A stretch of 64,000 nucleotides of DNA, from positions 62,001-126,000 of the forward strand of contig UCKS01000058.1 of the NCBI GenBank assembly GCA_900473045.1, written 5' to 3'. The notes beneath the pieces are model-generated. The model worked only from the letters and a program-made list of their open reading frames with translations. It ran no database searches and had not been told where the DNA came from. The translations under genes and the position numbers were made by a program. This DNA comes from Hyphomicrobiales bacterium. GTDB taxonomy: Bacteria; Pseudomonadota; Alphaproteobacteria; Rhizobiales; Rhizobiaceae. How positions within the stretch are numbered: position 1 is the first letter of the stretch; every line of letters begins with the position of its first letter. Positions 17,693-26,920 of this stretch are shown here, in pieces.

Positions 17693-18646
17693 CTATTCCA
17701 CCACGGATGCAACGGTTGCCGGCAGCGGCACGAAGGATGGTTTCATTGTTCCCTTCGAAACGTCTTGCTGGCCGACCGCCGGCACCTTATCCGCTGCGGC
17801 TATTGCAGCCGCCTCGCCCGGCATTGGGACTTTCACGGCATTGACGGTCGCTTTTTCTGCCTTCCCGGCTGGTTCGACCGCCGCCATGTCCGCTGGTGGA
17901 TTTTCGGAAACGGCTGGTTGCCTTACCCTTCGCACGGGTGCCGCAACGGCGACCTCAGTTACCGGCTGAACCTCCTGTTGCGTGAACGGGACTGGTGAAA
18001 CCGCGCCCGGCCCTGCTGCATAGCCCAGCGACTGGATGTTTTGCGACGAAGCCGGATTCAGGCGCAGTCCCTGCATCAGCGCAACGATCCGGTCGGCCGC
18101 AATCGAGGGGCTGCAATAACGCAGCCGGATCTGCGCCGCTCCGCTTGTCGTCTGGCCGCCCTCATAGGACCTGATGTTCTTTGCAAACTGCCATGCGTAA
18201 ACGCAAGCGCCGCTCTCGCCGATGGAACCGGTCGCGTAACCGAAAACGCCGTAGGCGTTATCGGCAATTACCGGGCTGATCTGCATCTTGACGCCGGACA
18301 AGGCGTTGCGCATCTCGGCTTGGACCTGCGACCGCGACGGCGCGCCGTTGCTTCGCGTGATCTTCGCGGATGGGTCGATCGTCACCTTCAGCATGTTCTC
18401 GCCGGCAAGATCAGTTGCATTGGCGTAAACGATCGTCTGCTCGATTTTCGCTTTGGCTCCCGTCTGCCGAACCGTCGTGGCCCTGAGGCCTGGGAGAGCG
18501 GCGGCGGCGTATTCGGGAGAAACCGTGGTGGCGAGCGAGGGCCAGGTGCCCTCGACAGCGCCTGTGCGCAGGAAGGGATCATCAACCATCGACGTGCACG
18601 AGGCGAGCATCGAGACCAAAGCGATTGCTGGAAAGAAACGTTTCAT
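17693..18646 (-). CDS. bcsN: Cellulose biosynthesis lipoprotein BcsN
   Basis: A 317-residue lipoprotein. The signal peptide starts MKRFFPAIALVSML and ends in the lipobox LASC, with the cysteine near residue 17. The conserved body includes DDPFLRTGAVEGTWPSLATT, IVYANATDLAGEN, VFGYATGS and a cysteine-containing CVYAWQ, as I recall for BcsN of rhizobial cellulose operons. The last ~100 residues are Pro/Ala/Val-rich and look disordered. The ATG at 18646 overlaps the TGA of the TPR gene as ATGA, so it is the last gene of the bcs operon. Its molecular role is not established. The upstream open frame to 18772 is not used. Confidence 0.75.
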   Translation of the reverse strand: MKRFFPAIALVSMLASCTSMVDDPFLRTGAVEGTWPSLATTVSPEYAAAALPGLRATTVRQTGAKAKIEQTIVYANATDLAGENMLKVTIDPSAKITRSNGAPSRSQVQAEMRNALSGVKMQISPVIADNAYGVFGYATGSIGESGACVYAWQFAKNIRSYEGGQTTSGAAQIRLRYCSPSIAADRIVALMQGLRLNPASSQNIQSLGYAAGPGAVSPVPFTQQEVQPVTEVAVAAPVRRVRQPAVSENPPADMAAVEPAGKAEKATVNAVKVPMPGEAAAIAAADKVPAVGQQDVSKGTMKPSFVPLPATVASVVE

Positions 18647-20736
18647 CGGCGTGTATCCGTCTGGCTCGTGGCGACAAGACCGCGTCTCACACCTGCATCC
18701 GAGAGGTGATCGTTGAGGCGCTGGAACACCTGTTTGGCGACCTGCTTGTTGCCGAGATGGTAATAGGCCCATCCGCGCAGCTGGCTGAGATCGGCAGGTT
18801 CCGCCACCAGGCTTGCCCGTGCATTCAGCGCATCGAGCGTCTTTTGATACTGCTTGCGATCGAAACTCGCCCGGGCGCGCTGGAAGTAGATTTCCACCCG
18901 GATTTCCCGGTCTCGTTCGGCGTTGAGCGGATAGGCCCTGATGATTGCCTCGGCATCATCCGTCAGGCGTCCGCGCAACAGGGTCAGCGCCGTGCCATAG
19001 GCCGCATCGGCCTGCACCTGACCGCCGGCGGCAAGACCATCAGCGAATGCTGCGCGTGCCTCGGCGAGACGGCCAAGTCCGAGATAGCACCAGCCGCCGA
19101 TCTGGGCCGCATCCGGCGACAGCTGTCCCCGGTTGCGCAGGTCGGCCAGATCGTTGATGCAGGCGGCGTAGCGCTTGGCCTGGAAATTGCGGAAATAGTT
19201 GGCCTGGATGATTCCACGCGGCTTGATCACCGACGCTGCCACCCTTCCCTTCGGCGGCGATGCGGCGCGGATCTCGTCCCAGATGCCAGGATAGGCCTGA
19301 CCATATTTTTCCTGCAGCGCGGTAAACTCCGGTTTTTGTTCCAGCCGCAGGTAAGAGAGCGCCAAACCCTTGACGCGGGCCGGCGCCACCTTCCAGTCGA
19401 TGGCCTTCTCGAACCAGGCGGAAGACGCTTCGAATTGCTTGGAATTATAGGCGTACCAGGCAAGAATTTCGGCGTGATCGGCGTTCAGCGTCTGCAGGAT
19501 CGTTGTCGAGTAGGACGCGACGATCTTTTCGTCGATCTCGGCCATGTCCGGCTTGGCAAAACGCAGCGACAGGGCGTTCATCAGGAATTCCGGATCGCCG
19601 GACAGATCCTGCAGATAGCTGGCCGCGACCTTATAGGCTTCTTCCTCGAGATTTTGCGCGGCGAGGCTGAGATAAAGTCCCTTGGCATTGGCAGCATCCG
19701 CCTGGATCGCCAGCGCCTTCGTAAACCACTCGACGCTGACGGCCGGTTGCTTGATCTTCAGATAATACCATCCGAGCAAGGCCATATCCTCGATCTTCGC
19801 AGGATCTGTTGCCTTGAGCGGGGCGAGTTGATCGTCGGAAAGAGGCACCGTCTGTTTTTCGTCGGCATTGAAATCGGCGACCGTCTTGCGCATCAGATCG
19901 AAGGACACCGGCTGCAGGCCCGCCTGCATCGCCGGCGTCACCGCAAGCTTCTGCATCACAGCCTGGACTTCAGCCGCCGGGAAATCGCGTATGGCCTTCT
20001 GCAGCGTTGTCACCAGCACCGCATCCGGCAGCCGTTTGTCACCTTCACGTAAAAGGATACCGCGATAGACGTCAGCCAAAGGCTGCTTCATCCCGGAATG
20101 CGCATAGGCGTCGATCAGCGTCCAGAGCAGGTCAACCTCAGTTTCCGTCGCGGGATCGATGCTGCCGCCGGCCTGGATGACATCGGTCCAGTTATTTTCC
20201 TTGGCCGCTTGCGTCATCAGCACGCGCTGCTTGCGGCGCGAAAGCTTATCCGTGAAATCAGCCGTCGGCTGCCAGTCCGGCGCATCGGTCTTGCGGCGGA
20301 TGATTTCGGCATCGATGCCGGTGAAGTCGCTTCGATCATAGAGCTGCCAGAGTACGGTTTCGTCGGCGCCGCGCGCCGATTGCGGCAGGTAAAGGTCCTG
20401 CGGCATTTCGAATTGCGGAAATTTCAGCCGCAAGCGTGCAGCCTCGGCGGCGACGCGCTCATCCTGCTTCTGCTCGGCGTAATAATAGAGCGCCGCCATC
20501 TCGACCTCATCGGGCATGTTTGTAGCGGCCTGCGATGTATTTACGGATACTCCATTGCTCGCTGCCGAGGGGTCGATCTGCCCTGCGACAGCCGATGTCA
20601 TCGCCTGATCGATAATGCGGAAGGAACCAGCCGCCTGCGTCAGCAGCTTTGCCGAATCCTCCGATAATGCTGTTGCTGGCGCAAGCAGGCTCGATGCGGC
20701 CAGAAGGGCCAGCCAGTGTTTCTTCATGACGATCAT
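18643..20736 (-). CDS. TPR-rich periplasmic protein of the cellulose operon (BcsK-like)
   Basis: A 697-residue protein with an N-terminal signal peptide (MKKHWLALLAASSLLAPATA after a short lead) and many helical TPR/Sel1-like repeats throughout, for example KAIDWKVAPARVKGLALSYL, GGWCYLGLGRLAEARAAF and RGWAYYHLGNKQVAKQVFQRL. It sits where other bcs operons place bcsC or the TPR protein bcsK. It contains no C-terminal outer-membrane beta-barrel, so it matches BcsK or the TPR half of BcsC rather than a complete export porin. A role as periplasmic scaffold for the emerging cellulose chain is inferred. Its ATG overlaps the bcsB stop by four bases (20733-20736). Confidence 0.75.
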   Translation of the reverse strand: MIVMKKHWLALLAASSLLAPATALSEDSAKLLTQAAGSFRIIDQAMTSAVAGQIDPSAASNGVSVNTSQAATNMPDEVEMAALYYYAEQKQDERVAAEAARLRLKFPQFEMPQDLYLPQSARGADETVLWQLYDRSDFTGIDAEIIRRKTDAPDWQPTADFTDKLSRRKQRVLMTQAAKENNWTDVIQAGGSIDPATETEVDLLWTLIDAYAHSGMKQPLADVYRGILLREGDKRLPDAVLVTTLQKAIRDFPAAEVQAVMQKLAVTPAMQAGLQPVSFDLMRKTVADFNADEKQTVPLSDDQLAPLKATDPAKIEDMALLGWYYLKIKQPAVSVEWFTKALAIQADAANAKGLYLSLAAQNLEEEAYKVAASYLQDLSGDPEFLMNALSLRFAKPDMAEIDEKIVASYSTTILQTLNADHAEILAWYAYNSKQFEASSAWFEKAIDWKVAPARVKGLALSYLRLEQKPEFTALQEKYGQAYPGIWDEIRAASPPKGRVAASVIKPRGIIQANYFRNFQAKRYAACINDLADLRNRGQLSPDAAQIGGWCYLGLGRLAEARAAFADGLAAGGQVQADAAYGTALTLLRGRLTDDAEAIIRAYPLNAERDREIRVEIYFQRARASFDRKQYQKTLDALNARASLVAEPADLSQLRGWAYYHLGNKQVAKQVFQRLNDHLSDAGVRRGLVATSQTDTRR

Positions 20737-23099
20737 TGATCAGACCTCACACCCTTGCGCGGAATGGCAAACCCGAGCCACACGGCGAAGACGCCCATCA
20801 ACCCGACGATGAGCAGAACGTAGAATTGGAAATTATCGGAGAACCAGGCAGCCGCCAGGCGGCGGATGTTGCTCGGGCTCTGGTCGGTCATTCCGGCGAT
20901 GAAATGCGACCCGGCCGGCACCGTGTTGACGGCAAGACTGGCGGTCTCGATTTCGGCAGAACCGCCATTCAACCCCTGCCAGACGGCAGGCTCGACAAGC
21001 CGGCGAACGCCAAGCGCGATATCGGCAGGTGATCCCGCATGCACCACGGTCCAGACAGCTTCGCCGGACGGTGACGGGGTTTGCGTCAAGGTCAGCAGCG
21101 AGTGCCCAGGCTTGAGCATTATCGTTGCGCCTGAACCGTCCTGGTAGTTCAGCCATTTTCCGAAGCGCCCACCCGCTCCAGAAAACCAGTCCTGCAGCCT
21201 GGATGTTACCGACAGCGCATCCTGCGGCCGCGTCGTCGATTTGCGGAACGCATCCAGCAATGCGGTGGAATCGTCATTGTTGAGCGCCGGGCTGACTGCG
21301 AAAGCACCGCCACCGATGGCCGCCGTCCGGATCGGATCGACGTCCGCGGTGGAGGCCGCCATCGGCTGGTCCGAGGCGACGGGAAAGGCGCTCTTGCCGG
21401 CACTGCCGAGATCGGCAAAGGCGTTCTGCGTGGTGATCACCAGCGCATTGCGATCTCCGGACGGATGGGCCGCACCCAGCCGGATCTCGGCATTCAGAGG
21501 ATTGCGTGCGGCAAGTGCCAGGCGGGACAGCATGGTGAGGGCGGCACCAGTGGACTGCGCGTCCGGACGCTCGATGAAGATGTCGAACGGCCTGCCATCG
21601 GCATACGGATAAGCGGTCCCAGCCAGGGCGCCGATATCCGGCAGACGGCCGATGCGGGCGAGTGCCGGGATCTCGATCCTGGTGTCCTGCAGCAGGATGA
21701 ACCGAGGCGTTGTGTCGTCGCGGGCTTCCGGTGCACAGGTCTCGTCGGCCTCAACCGGCAGTTCCGCCAAAAGCTCGACCTTATTGTTGCCTGGACGGAA
21801 CGCCCGCAGCGGCAGTTCGATCAGCTTGCCGTCAAACTGTTCGCCAGCGGCATTGCGGAAAGGATAGCTGGTGACGACGCGGTCGTTGACCCGCACCAGA
21901 AGCTGCGCCGTGCGCTTCAGGCCCGCAGATGTGGCGGCGCTTAGCTTCAGGCCGATCGTGGCATAGTCGGCCGGGTAGAAGTCTGCCGGCATGACCATGT
22001 TGAAACCGGTGCGCGACAGACGCCCGGAAAAGACACGGGTCTCATATCCGGTATCGGCCAGCGTAAAGCTCGTCGAGGCATCGGCGATGATCGTTCCGGA
22101 CTGGCGTGAGAAAATGCCGCTGTCGAGGCTTTCCTTCAGCGGACCCTGGATGGCCTGAAGCAACTGGCTGCTCATCTCGGCGCGGGTGGCGCCCCGCAGG
22201 CTGACAACGGCACGGCCGTCGCTACCGGCGTCGCGCACAGAAAAGCCATAAGGTGCCGCCTGTCCATCGGCACCGCGCGCCTGCGCCCGTGTCTTGTCCG
22301 AGGACACATAGAGATCGATGCCCGGGCCTGTGCCGGGTTTTTCGCCGACGGTTACCGCGAGATCGTCCCGGTTCATGAACAGCGCCAGCGTCTGCAGAGC
22401 GGGAGCTGCATCATTCAGCATGTCGGCAGTCGCTGCCGGCGGCAGGATCAGCCGGATCTCCGTGATATTGGCGTCGGTGCGTGCGACGGTCAGCAGATCG
22501 TCGAAGGACCGGAAGCCATGATCTCTGGTGGCTGCAAACCCGCTCGCCGACGGATCAAGCTCGCTCCACAGCTCGTAGGTCGCCTCCAGCGAGCAATCGA
22601 CCCGATGGAACTGGCGTGCCCGCAGGACTACCTGGTTGCGGCCGGGTTTCAGAAACTCGGCCCCAATCGCCAGCGCCTCGTTCTTGAAGCCGTTCGGCGA
22701 GGCAATTCGGAATGTCCCCGCCGCTTTGCCATTGACCTCGACATCCATGACGGACGTGTCGGGCAGGACGGAAACGGCATTGCGATAGGCCAGCGCCAGC
22801 TGCCCGCCGCTTGCGGCCTGATCGGACGCGAGGTTGAAGCTCAGCCGTGCAACCGCGTCTTCGCCCGACAGGTGATAGGCCGGCAGCGCCTGCTCGAACG
22901 GCACGAGGCCGTTGGCCTTGGCAGCCGCGGCTTCCCTGTTTATCGGGCGGGTCGACAGGATGCCTTCGCTGTCGCCAGGCAGGACACGGGCGGCGGATGG
23001 GGCTGCGTCCAGCAGGCTCTGCGCAGACAAAGGCAGCGTCTGTGCCATGAGGAGAGCCAGCGACAGGCTGGCTGCCCGCGTGCGAAAAGGCTTAGCCAT
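20733..23099 (-). CDS. bcsB: Cellulose synthase regulatory/periplasmic subunit BcsB
   Basis: A 788-residue protein with a signal peptide (FRTRAASLSLALLMAQTLPLSA), two large periplasmic carbohydrate-binding/flavodoxin-like repeats and a single C-terminal membrane anchor (FYVLLIVGLMGVFAVWLGFAIP), the usual BcsB topology. Typical BcsB phrases include GNNKVELLAELPVEADETCAP and the region RPFDIFIERPDAQST. The anchor helix pairs with BcsA and is needed for synthase activity. The ATG lies inside the end of bcsA with an eight-base overlap. The length is normal for alphaproteobacterial BcsB. Confidence 0.9.
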   Translation of the reverse strand: MAKPFRTRAASLSLALLMAQTLPLSAQSLLDAAPSAARVLPGDSEGILSTRPINREAAAAKANGLVPFEQALPAYHLSGEDAVARLSFNLASDQAASGGQLALAYRNAVSVLPDTSVMDVEVNGKAAGTFRIASPNGFKNEALAIGAEFLKPGRNQVVLRARQFHRVDCSLEATYELWSELDPSASGFAATRDHGFRSFDDLLTVARTDANITEIRLILPPAATADMLNDAAPALQTLALFMNRDDLAVTVGEKPGTGPGIDLYVSSDKTRAQARGADGQAAPYGFSVRDAGSDGRAVVSLRGATRAEMSSQLLQAIQGPLKESLDSGIFSRQSGTIIADASTSFTLADTGYETRVFSGRLSRTGFNMVMPADFYPADYATIGLKLSAATSAGLKRTAQLLVRVNDRVVTSYPFRNAAGEQFDGKLIELPLRAFRPGNNKVELLAELPVEADETCAPEARDDTTPRFILLQDTRIEIPALARIGRLPDIGALAGTAYPYADGRPFDIFIERPDAQSTGAALTMLSRLALAARNPLNAEIRLGAAHPSGDRNALVITTQNAFADLGSAGKSAFPVASDQPMAASTADVDPIRTAAIGGGAFAVSPALNNDDSTALLDAFRKSTTRPQDALSVTSRLQDWFSGAGGRFGKWLNYQDGSGATIMLKPGHSLLTLTQTPSPSGEAVWTVVHAGSPADIALGVRRLVEPAVWQGLNGGSAEIETASLAVNTVPAGSHFIAGMTDQSPSNIRRLAAAWFSDNFQFYVLLIVGLMGVFAVWLGFAIPRKGVRSDQ

Positions 23100-25350
23100 A
23101 GAGCTGCTCTCCCTTGAGAACCGGGGCGTGTTCGAGTGTTTTGACAGGCGCCTGCACGATCTTGTTGTCGTTCAGCACCATCGGTGCATCCTCGAAGGAC
23201 TGCACGACACTTTCGCGGATCAGGCCGGCGCTGTAGCGGATGGCGCGCAGGGATTCCGTCAGGCTCCACAGCGCAAACCGGCTGGTGCCCCAGAAGAAGT
23301 TTTTCCGGGTCTGGCGGCGCTCCAGGCGATCCTGCAGCACCGACTGGTCGGAATACATCAGCTCGGCAATCGCCATCACCGTTTCCGGCGTACGCTCGGA
23401 ATAGGCAAAGCCGCAGATCGCCGTCTGATCGAGCAAACGCCGCGAGCGATAGACGACATTGAAGTTGATCGTCTGGCCGCCACGGCGCACCTCGACCTTG
23501 GCCGTCGTCGGGTTGACGAGGTCCAGCTTCGGCTCCTTGTCGACAAATTCGATCGACACGCCGCCGCTGGAGGCGTCCTGAATGATGACGTGATGAATGA
23601 TGTCGCCGATATGCATCAACGCATGACGCTTGACCGGCAGACGCTGGTTGCGGCGCAATTCGCGGCGTTCGGCAATGGCCCCGAGGGCAGCTCCGGCAAG
23701 GCCGAGATTGATCAGGTTCCACATCGCAACGATCAGCAGCAGCTCGCTGGCGACCGGCTCGGTCAGGACGCGGTATCCGGAATAAAGCGCGGCGGCGAGC
23801 AGCAGGAAGAAGATGGCGAAGTATGGTTTTGCCAAGGGCGACAGCTTGCTCTTGTCCAGCGTCTGGCCCTTTGCGGTGACATTGAAGGTCGGCTTGCGCG
23901 GATTGCGCACGACGCTGACGATGCTGCCGAACAGGAAGACAGCCTGGACATATTCATAAAGCTCGGAAATCCATGGCCAGCGGACGCGGCCATAGAGATA
24001 GCTCTGCATGGCAAACGAGGAGATCAGGTAGGTCACCGCATAGGAGGCGAACTCGAGGATGTTGGCCTTGTAGATTTCCAGCGAGAAGAAGATGTAGAGC
24101 AGCGGCGAGAACATGAAGGCGAGACGCGACAGCGGGAACAGCCAGAACATGTTGATGCCAGCATAACAGATGCGCTGCGGGATCGAGAGACCCTTGGCCA
24201 GGAACGGCCGCTTCAGTATGAGAATCTGCAGCATGCCCTGGCACCAGCGGGCGCGCTGGCCGATAAACGAGACGAACGTCTCCGGCTGCAGTCCGGCGAT
24301 CAAGGGCTTATCGACATAGACCGAATGCCAGCCCTGGCAATGCAGCGACAGCGCCGTTTCGCAATCCTCGGTGATCGACTGGCCGGAAAACCCATCTGTG
24401 GTCATCAATGCCGAGCGGCGCAGGACGGCGGCCGAGCCGCAGAAGAACGACGCATTCCATTTGTCGAGCCCGCGCTGCAGGATCGAATAGAACATCTCGT
24501 TTTCCGACGGCATGCGGGCAAAGGTCTGAAGGTTCTTTTCCAGCGGATCGGGGTTGAGAAAATAGTGCGGCGTCTGGACGAGGAAGAGCTTTTCATCCTC
24601 CCTGAAGAAACCGACCGTCTCGCGCAGAAAGTCGCGTACCGGCGCATGGTCGGCATCGAACACCACGACCAGCTCGCCCTTGGAAACTTTCAGGCCCTCA
24701 TTGAGATTGCCGGCCTTGGCGTGATCGTTCTGCTTGCGGGCATGATAATGCACGCCCATGGCGGCGCAGAGCGCCTTCAGCTGCTCGTGGCGGCGGATGG
24801 CGGCGACCGAGACATGCGGGTTCTTGTGGTTGCGCTTGGCATCCGTGCCGCCGTCATCGAGCAGGTAGATGTTGAGCTTGTCCTTCGGATAGGCCATCGA
24901 CTTGGCGGCGGCCAGCGTCACGGCCAGAAGTTCGGCGTCTTCATTATAGCTCGGGATGAACACGTCGACCGTCGGCAGATCGGCAGCTGCACCCATGTCC
25001 GGCGTCTTCCGCTTGATCGGGTCGATGACCATGAAAAAGCTGATCGCCAGCATCGCCAGGCAGTACATTTCGGCGAGGTAGAGCAGGAAACCGGGAATGA
25101 AATTCAGCGGCTCGGTGATATCCGGCAGCGTCTCGGTTGTGCGCCAGAAACCGTAGCGCAGCGCAATGATGCCGGCAAAGACGAGCGTGATGACGCGGAA
25201 CGTGCTGTTGTCGGGCCGCGTCATGCCGATGAACATGATGCCGAGAACGGCAAAGGAGAGCATAAGCTGCGCCTGAAGGCTCATCGGCAACAGAATGAGA
25301 GTCAAGCCGAGAGCGCCAGCCGGAATGGCCAGATATTTTCCGCACGTCAT
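23092..25350 (-). CDS. bcsA: Cellulose synthase catalytic subunit BcsA (UDP-forming), PilZ-regulated
   Basis: A 752-residue GT2 cellulose synthase. About four N-terminal helices precede the cytosolic glycosyltransferase domain with VFIPSYNEDAE, substrate aspartates in VVVFDADHAPV, catalytic TEDCETALSLHCQGW and the processivity motif QRARW. More helices follow, then a C-terminal PilZ domain carrying the c-di-GMP motif RRNQR followed by DASSGG. It polymerises UDP-glucose into beta-1,4-glucan across the inner membrane, with activation by c-di-GMP expected. It is the first gene of bcsA-bcsB-TPR-bcsN. The start at 25350 has only a weak purine stretch upstream, so translation initiation may be inefficient. 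Confidence 0.95.
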   Translation of the reverse strand: MTCGKYLAIPAGALGLTLILLPMSLQAQLMLSFAVLGIMFIGMTRPDNSTFRVITLVFAGIIALRYGFWRTTETLPDITEPLNFIPGFLLYLAEMYCLAMLAISFFMVIDPIKRKTPDMGAAADLPTVDVFIPSYNEDAELLAVTLAAAKSMAYPKDKLNIYLLDDGGTDAKRNHKNPHVSVAAIRRHEQLKALCAAMGVHYHARKQNDHAKAGNLNEGLKVSKGELVVVFDADHAPVRDFLRETVGFFREDEKLFLVQTPHYFLNPDPLEKNLQTFARMPSENEMFYSILQRGLDKWNASFFCGSAAVLRRSALMTTDGFSGQSITEDCETALSLHCQGWHSVYVDKPLIAGLQPETFVSFIGQRARWCQGMLQILILKRPFLAKGLSIPQRICYAGINMFWLFPLSRLAFMFSPLLYIFFSLEIYKANILEFASYAVTYLISSFAMQSYLYGRVRWPWISELYEYVQAVFLFGSIVSVVRNPRKPTFNVTAKGQTLDKSKLSPLAKPYFAIFFLLLAAALYSGYRVLTEPVASELLLIVAMWNLINLGLAGAALGAIAERRELRRNQRLPVKRHALMHIGDIIHHVIIQDASSGGVSIEFVDKEPKLDLVNPTTAKVEVRRGGQTINFNVVYRSRRLLDQTAICGFAYSERTPETVMAIAELMYSDQSVLQDRLERRQTRKNFFWGTSRFALWSLTESLRAIRYSAGLIRESVVQSFEDAPMVLNDNKIVQAPVKTLEHAPVLKGEQLYG

Positions 25351-25485
25351 GTGCCACCAACCCCATCGTCATTTTCAGCGGCGCATCATGCGTGCCGGTT
25401 CTACATCGAACAGCCGGAACCTAAGCGGCGAAGGGTCAACAGAATCCTAATTTAAGGCGCATGAACGGAAACGGCACAGGACTAG

Positions 25486-25502
25486 GTAAACACAAGGTTT
25501 AC
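25486..25502. promoter_or_regulatory. Inverted repeat upstream of bcsA
   Basis: GTAAAC (25486-25491), spacer ACAAG, GTTTAC (25497-25502): a perfect 6-5-6 palindrome in the divergent gap between bcsA and a small proline-rich gene. It is about 135 bases upstream of bcsA and 98 upstream of the small gene, and could be an operator for either. The binding protein is unknown. Confidence 0.4.
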
Positions 25503-25599
25503 AGACGGCTCCTAAATCTGAGGAGGGGCGGCCTGGCAGCGCATGACGGAACATGCAGGCCATCATCGCGTTGATATTTTTGAAACAGGAGACCGCACG

Positions 25600-25755
25600 A
25601 TGACGCTGCCCGCCGATCCCATTCCCGGCCCTCTTCCGCCAATCCAGCAACCGGTACCGGTCAAGGAGCCCGAGCCCGACCGGCTGCCGGACGAGGAGCC
25701 TTTGCCCAATCCCGATGAAAACCCGGAACCGCCCCAGCACGTGGAGCAACGTTGA
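25600..25755 (+). CDS. Small proline/acid-rich protein
   Basis: A 51-residue protein, MTLPADPIPGPLPPIQQPVP and onward, about one third proline with many Glu/Asp and no hydrophobic segment, so probably disordered. AGGAGA lies nine bases before the ATG at 25600 and a stem-loop follows the stop, which supports it as a real gene despite its size. It is divergent from bcsA. Similar short proline-rich proteins are common in rhizobial genomes. Function unknown. Confidence 0.6.
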   Translation: MTLPADPIPGPLPPIQQPVPVKEPEPDRLPDEEPLPNPDENPEPPQHVEQR

Positions 25756-25768
25756 TAGCTGCGGTTCA

Positions 25769-25797
25769 GGAAAGGTGGCGTATGGCGCCACCTTTCC
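25769..25797 (+). terminator. Terminator of the small proline-rich gene
   Basis: GGAAAGGTGGC (25769-25779) pairs with GCCACCTTTCC (25787-25797). An 11-base-pair stem 14 bases past the stop, with only a short T-run inside the 3' arm. It also lies in the path of the convergent DUF1062 gene. Confidence 0.6.
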
Positions 25798-25846
25798 CCA
25801 AGCAAACCCATAGGCTTGGCATTTCAGGCCTTTGGTATCCACGAGC

Positions 25847-26482
25847 CTACGCCAACCTGCCTGCTGCCAAAGATCTCCAGACTTGTTCCCGGTCCGCATA
25901 GGCAGCCAGATCGATGCTGATCCGCGTGCCATTGCCGATCCGCCGCCGTAAAATGCCGGCAGCGCTCGGCCCGGTTTGAAGCAGACCGCCATCGTGGAGA
26001 CCCTGCAGCCGGGAACGCGACACCTGCAGTTCGCCTGCCAGCAGACGATCAAGCCGTACGCTGATCGCAAACGGCACGTTCAGCTCGATGTCGAGCACCG
26101 TCCAATCGCGTGCTTGGCTGAGGAGTTCCTTGCCGATGTCAAAGCCGGGAAACTCCTCGATGCGTTGCGATTTTCGCCGCAGAGCCGCGATGTTGAACGT
26201 TTCGGCCCTGATCCAATCCGCATCGTTGGATTGTAGCGCTTCAAGGACGGCGGGATCGATATCTGTGACAGCCTTGCGCTCGAAGATCGGGCGGTTCCAG
26301 GTCTTGTCGCAGGTCAGGCATTTGTAGATCAGCCAGGCATCGAGCTTGCGTCCGTTCGCGTTGAGCCGGATCTTGCCGCTGCTCTGGAATGGCTTTTGCG
26401 TTCCGCATCCGCTGCAGGCGACCCAGGGTTGGGGAGCCGTTTGCGGTGTGATGGTCCATCGGACCCGAAGTGTATTGCACAT
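25847..26482 (-). CDS. DUF1062 domain-containing protein
   Basis: A 211-residue protein beginning MCNTLRVRWTITPQTAPQPW. The N-terminal half has two CxxC pairs, CSGCG and CLTCDKTW, that probably bind zinc, which defines the DUF1062 family. The C-terminal half is helical with an RLDRLLAGELQVSRSRLQ segment that looks like a lambda-repressor-type helix-turn-helix. Together this suggests a small nucleic-acid-associated protein, but no function is established. ATG 26482 with GGAAGACC upstream begins at the family N-terminus. The frame stays open to 26674 without family similarity. Confidence 0.75.
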   Translation of the reverse strand: MCNTLRVRWTITPQTAPQPWVACSGCGTQKPFQSSGKIRLNANGRKLDAWLIYKCLTCDKTWNRPIFERKAVTDIDPAVLEALQSNDADWIRAETFNIAALRRKSQRIEEFPGFDIGKELLSQARDWTVLDIELNVPFAISVRLDRLLAGELQVSRSRLQGLHDGGLLQTGPSAAGILRRRIGNGTRISIDLAAYADREQVWRSLAAGRLA

Positions 26483-26920
26483 ATCGTCTTGGTCTTCCGT
26501 TCGGAAGTCCACCAAGATGGTGCAGGAGAAAACCCGTTGCGGGCGCGGCGTGGCGATGTTCTGGGCGGCTGAAGAGCTGAGACAGCGGGGCTGCACATGG
26601 CACATTGTAACAATGCCAGACCGGTCTCTCGCCACCACCCGATGAACACATCTGTATGCCGACGGCATCGCCATCGGACAATACGGGGTGAAACTGGATT
26701 GAGACCGGTATTACTTAGGCAAACTGCAACCTCTGTGCGCCAACGCTCTTCGAAAACGAAGGTAGCAAATGAACGGGTCGATGTGGAGAATTTTGGCCCG
26801 TTGAAGAAGCGGAAAAACGCAACGGTGCGGCATTTGCGCAACTTTTACGACGAACCAGGGTGAGCCTCGATCAAGCAACGGCTTAAGCGTGTCGAATCAG
26901 ATATTTGACTTTGGAGAGAA
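26483..26920. other. Gap between DUF1062 gene and tRNA-His
   Basis: About 440 bases with several short overlapping frames of unlikely composition and no convincing ribosome site. I see no RNA gene or strong hairpin. It must hold the DUF1062 promoter. Confidence 0.4.

Noticed and set aside
22912-25455. A very long open frame (847 codons) antisense to bcsA and bcsB.
   Set aside because: GC-rich codon bias of the real genes leaves the opposite strand open. The protein has no domain and mixed Arg/Gln-rich composition, while bcsA and bcsB have full motifs.
26597-26863. Possible 88-residue gene before tRNA-His.
   Set aside because: Arg/His/Thr-rich composition, no ribosome site and no family resemblance.
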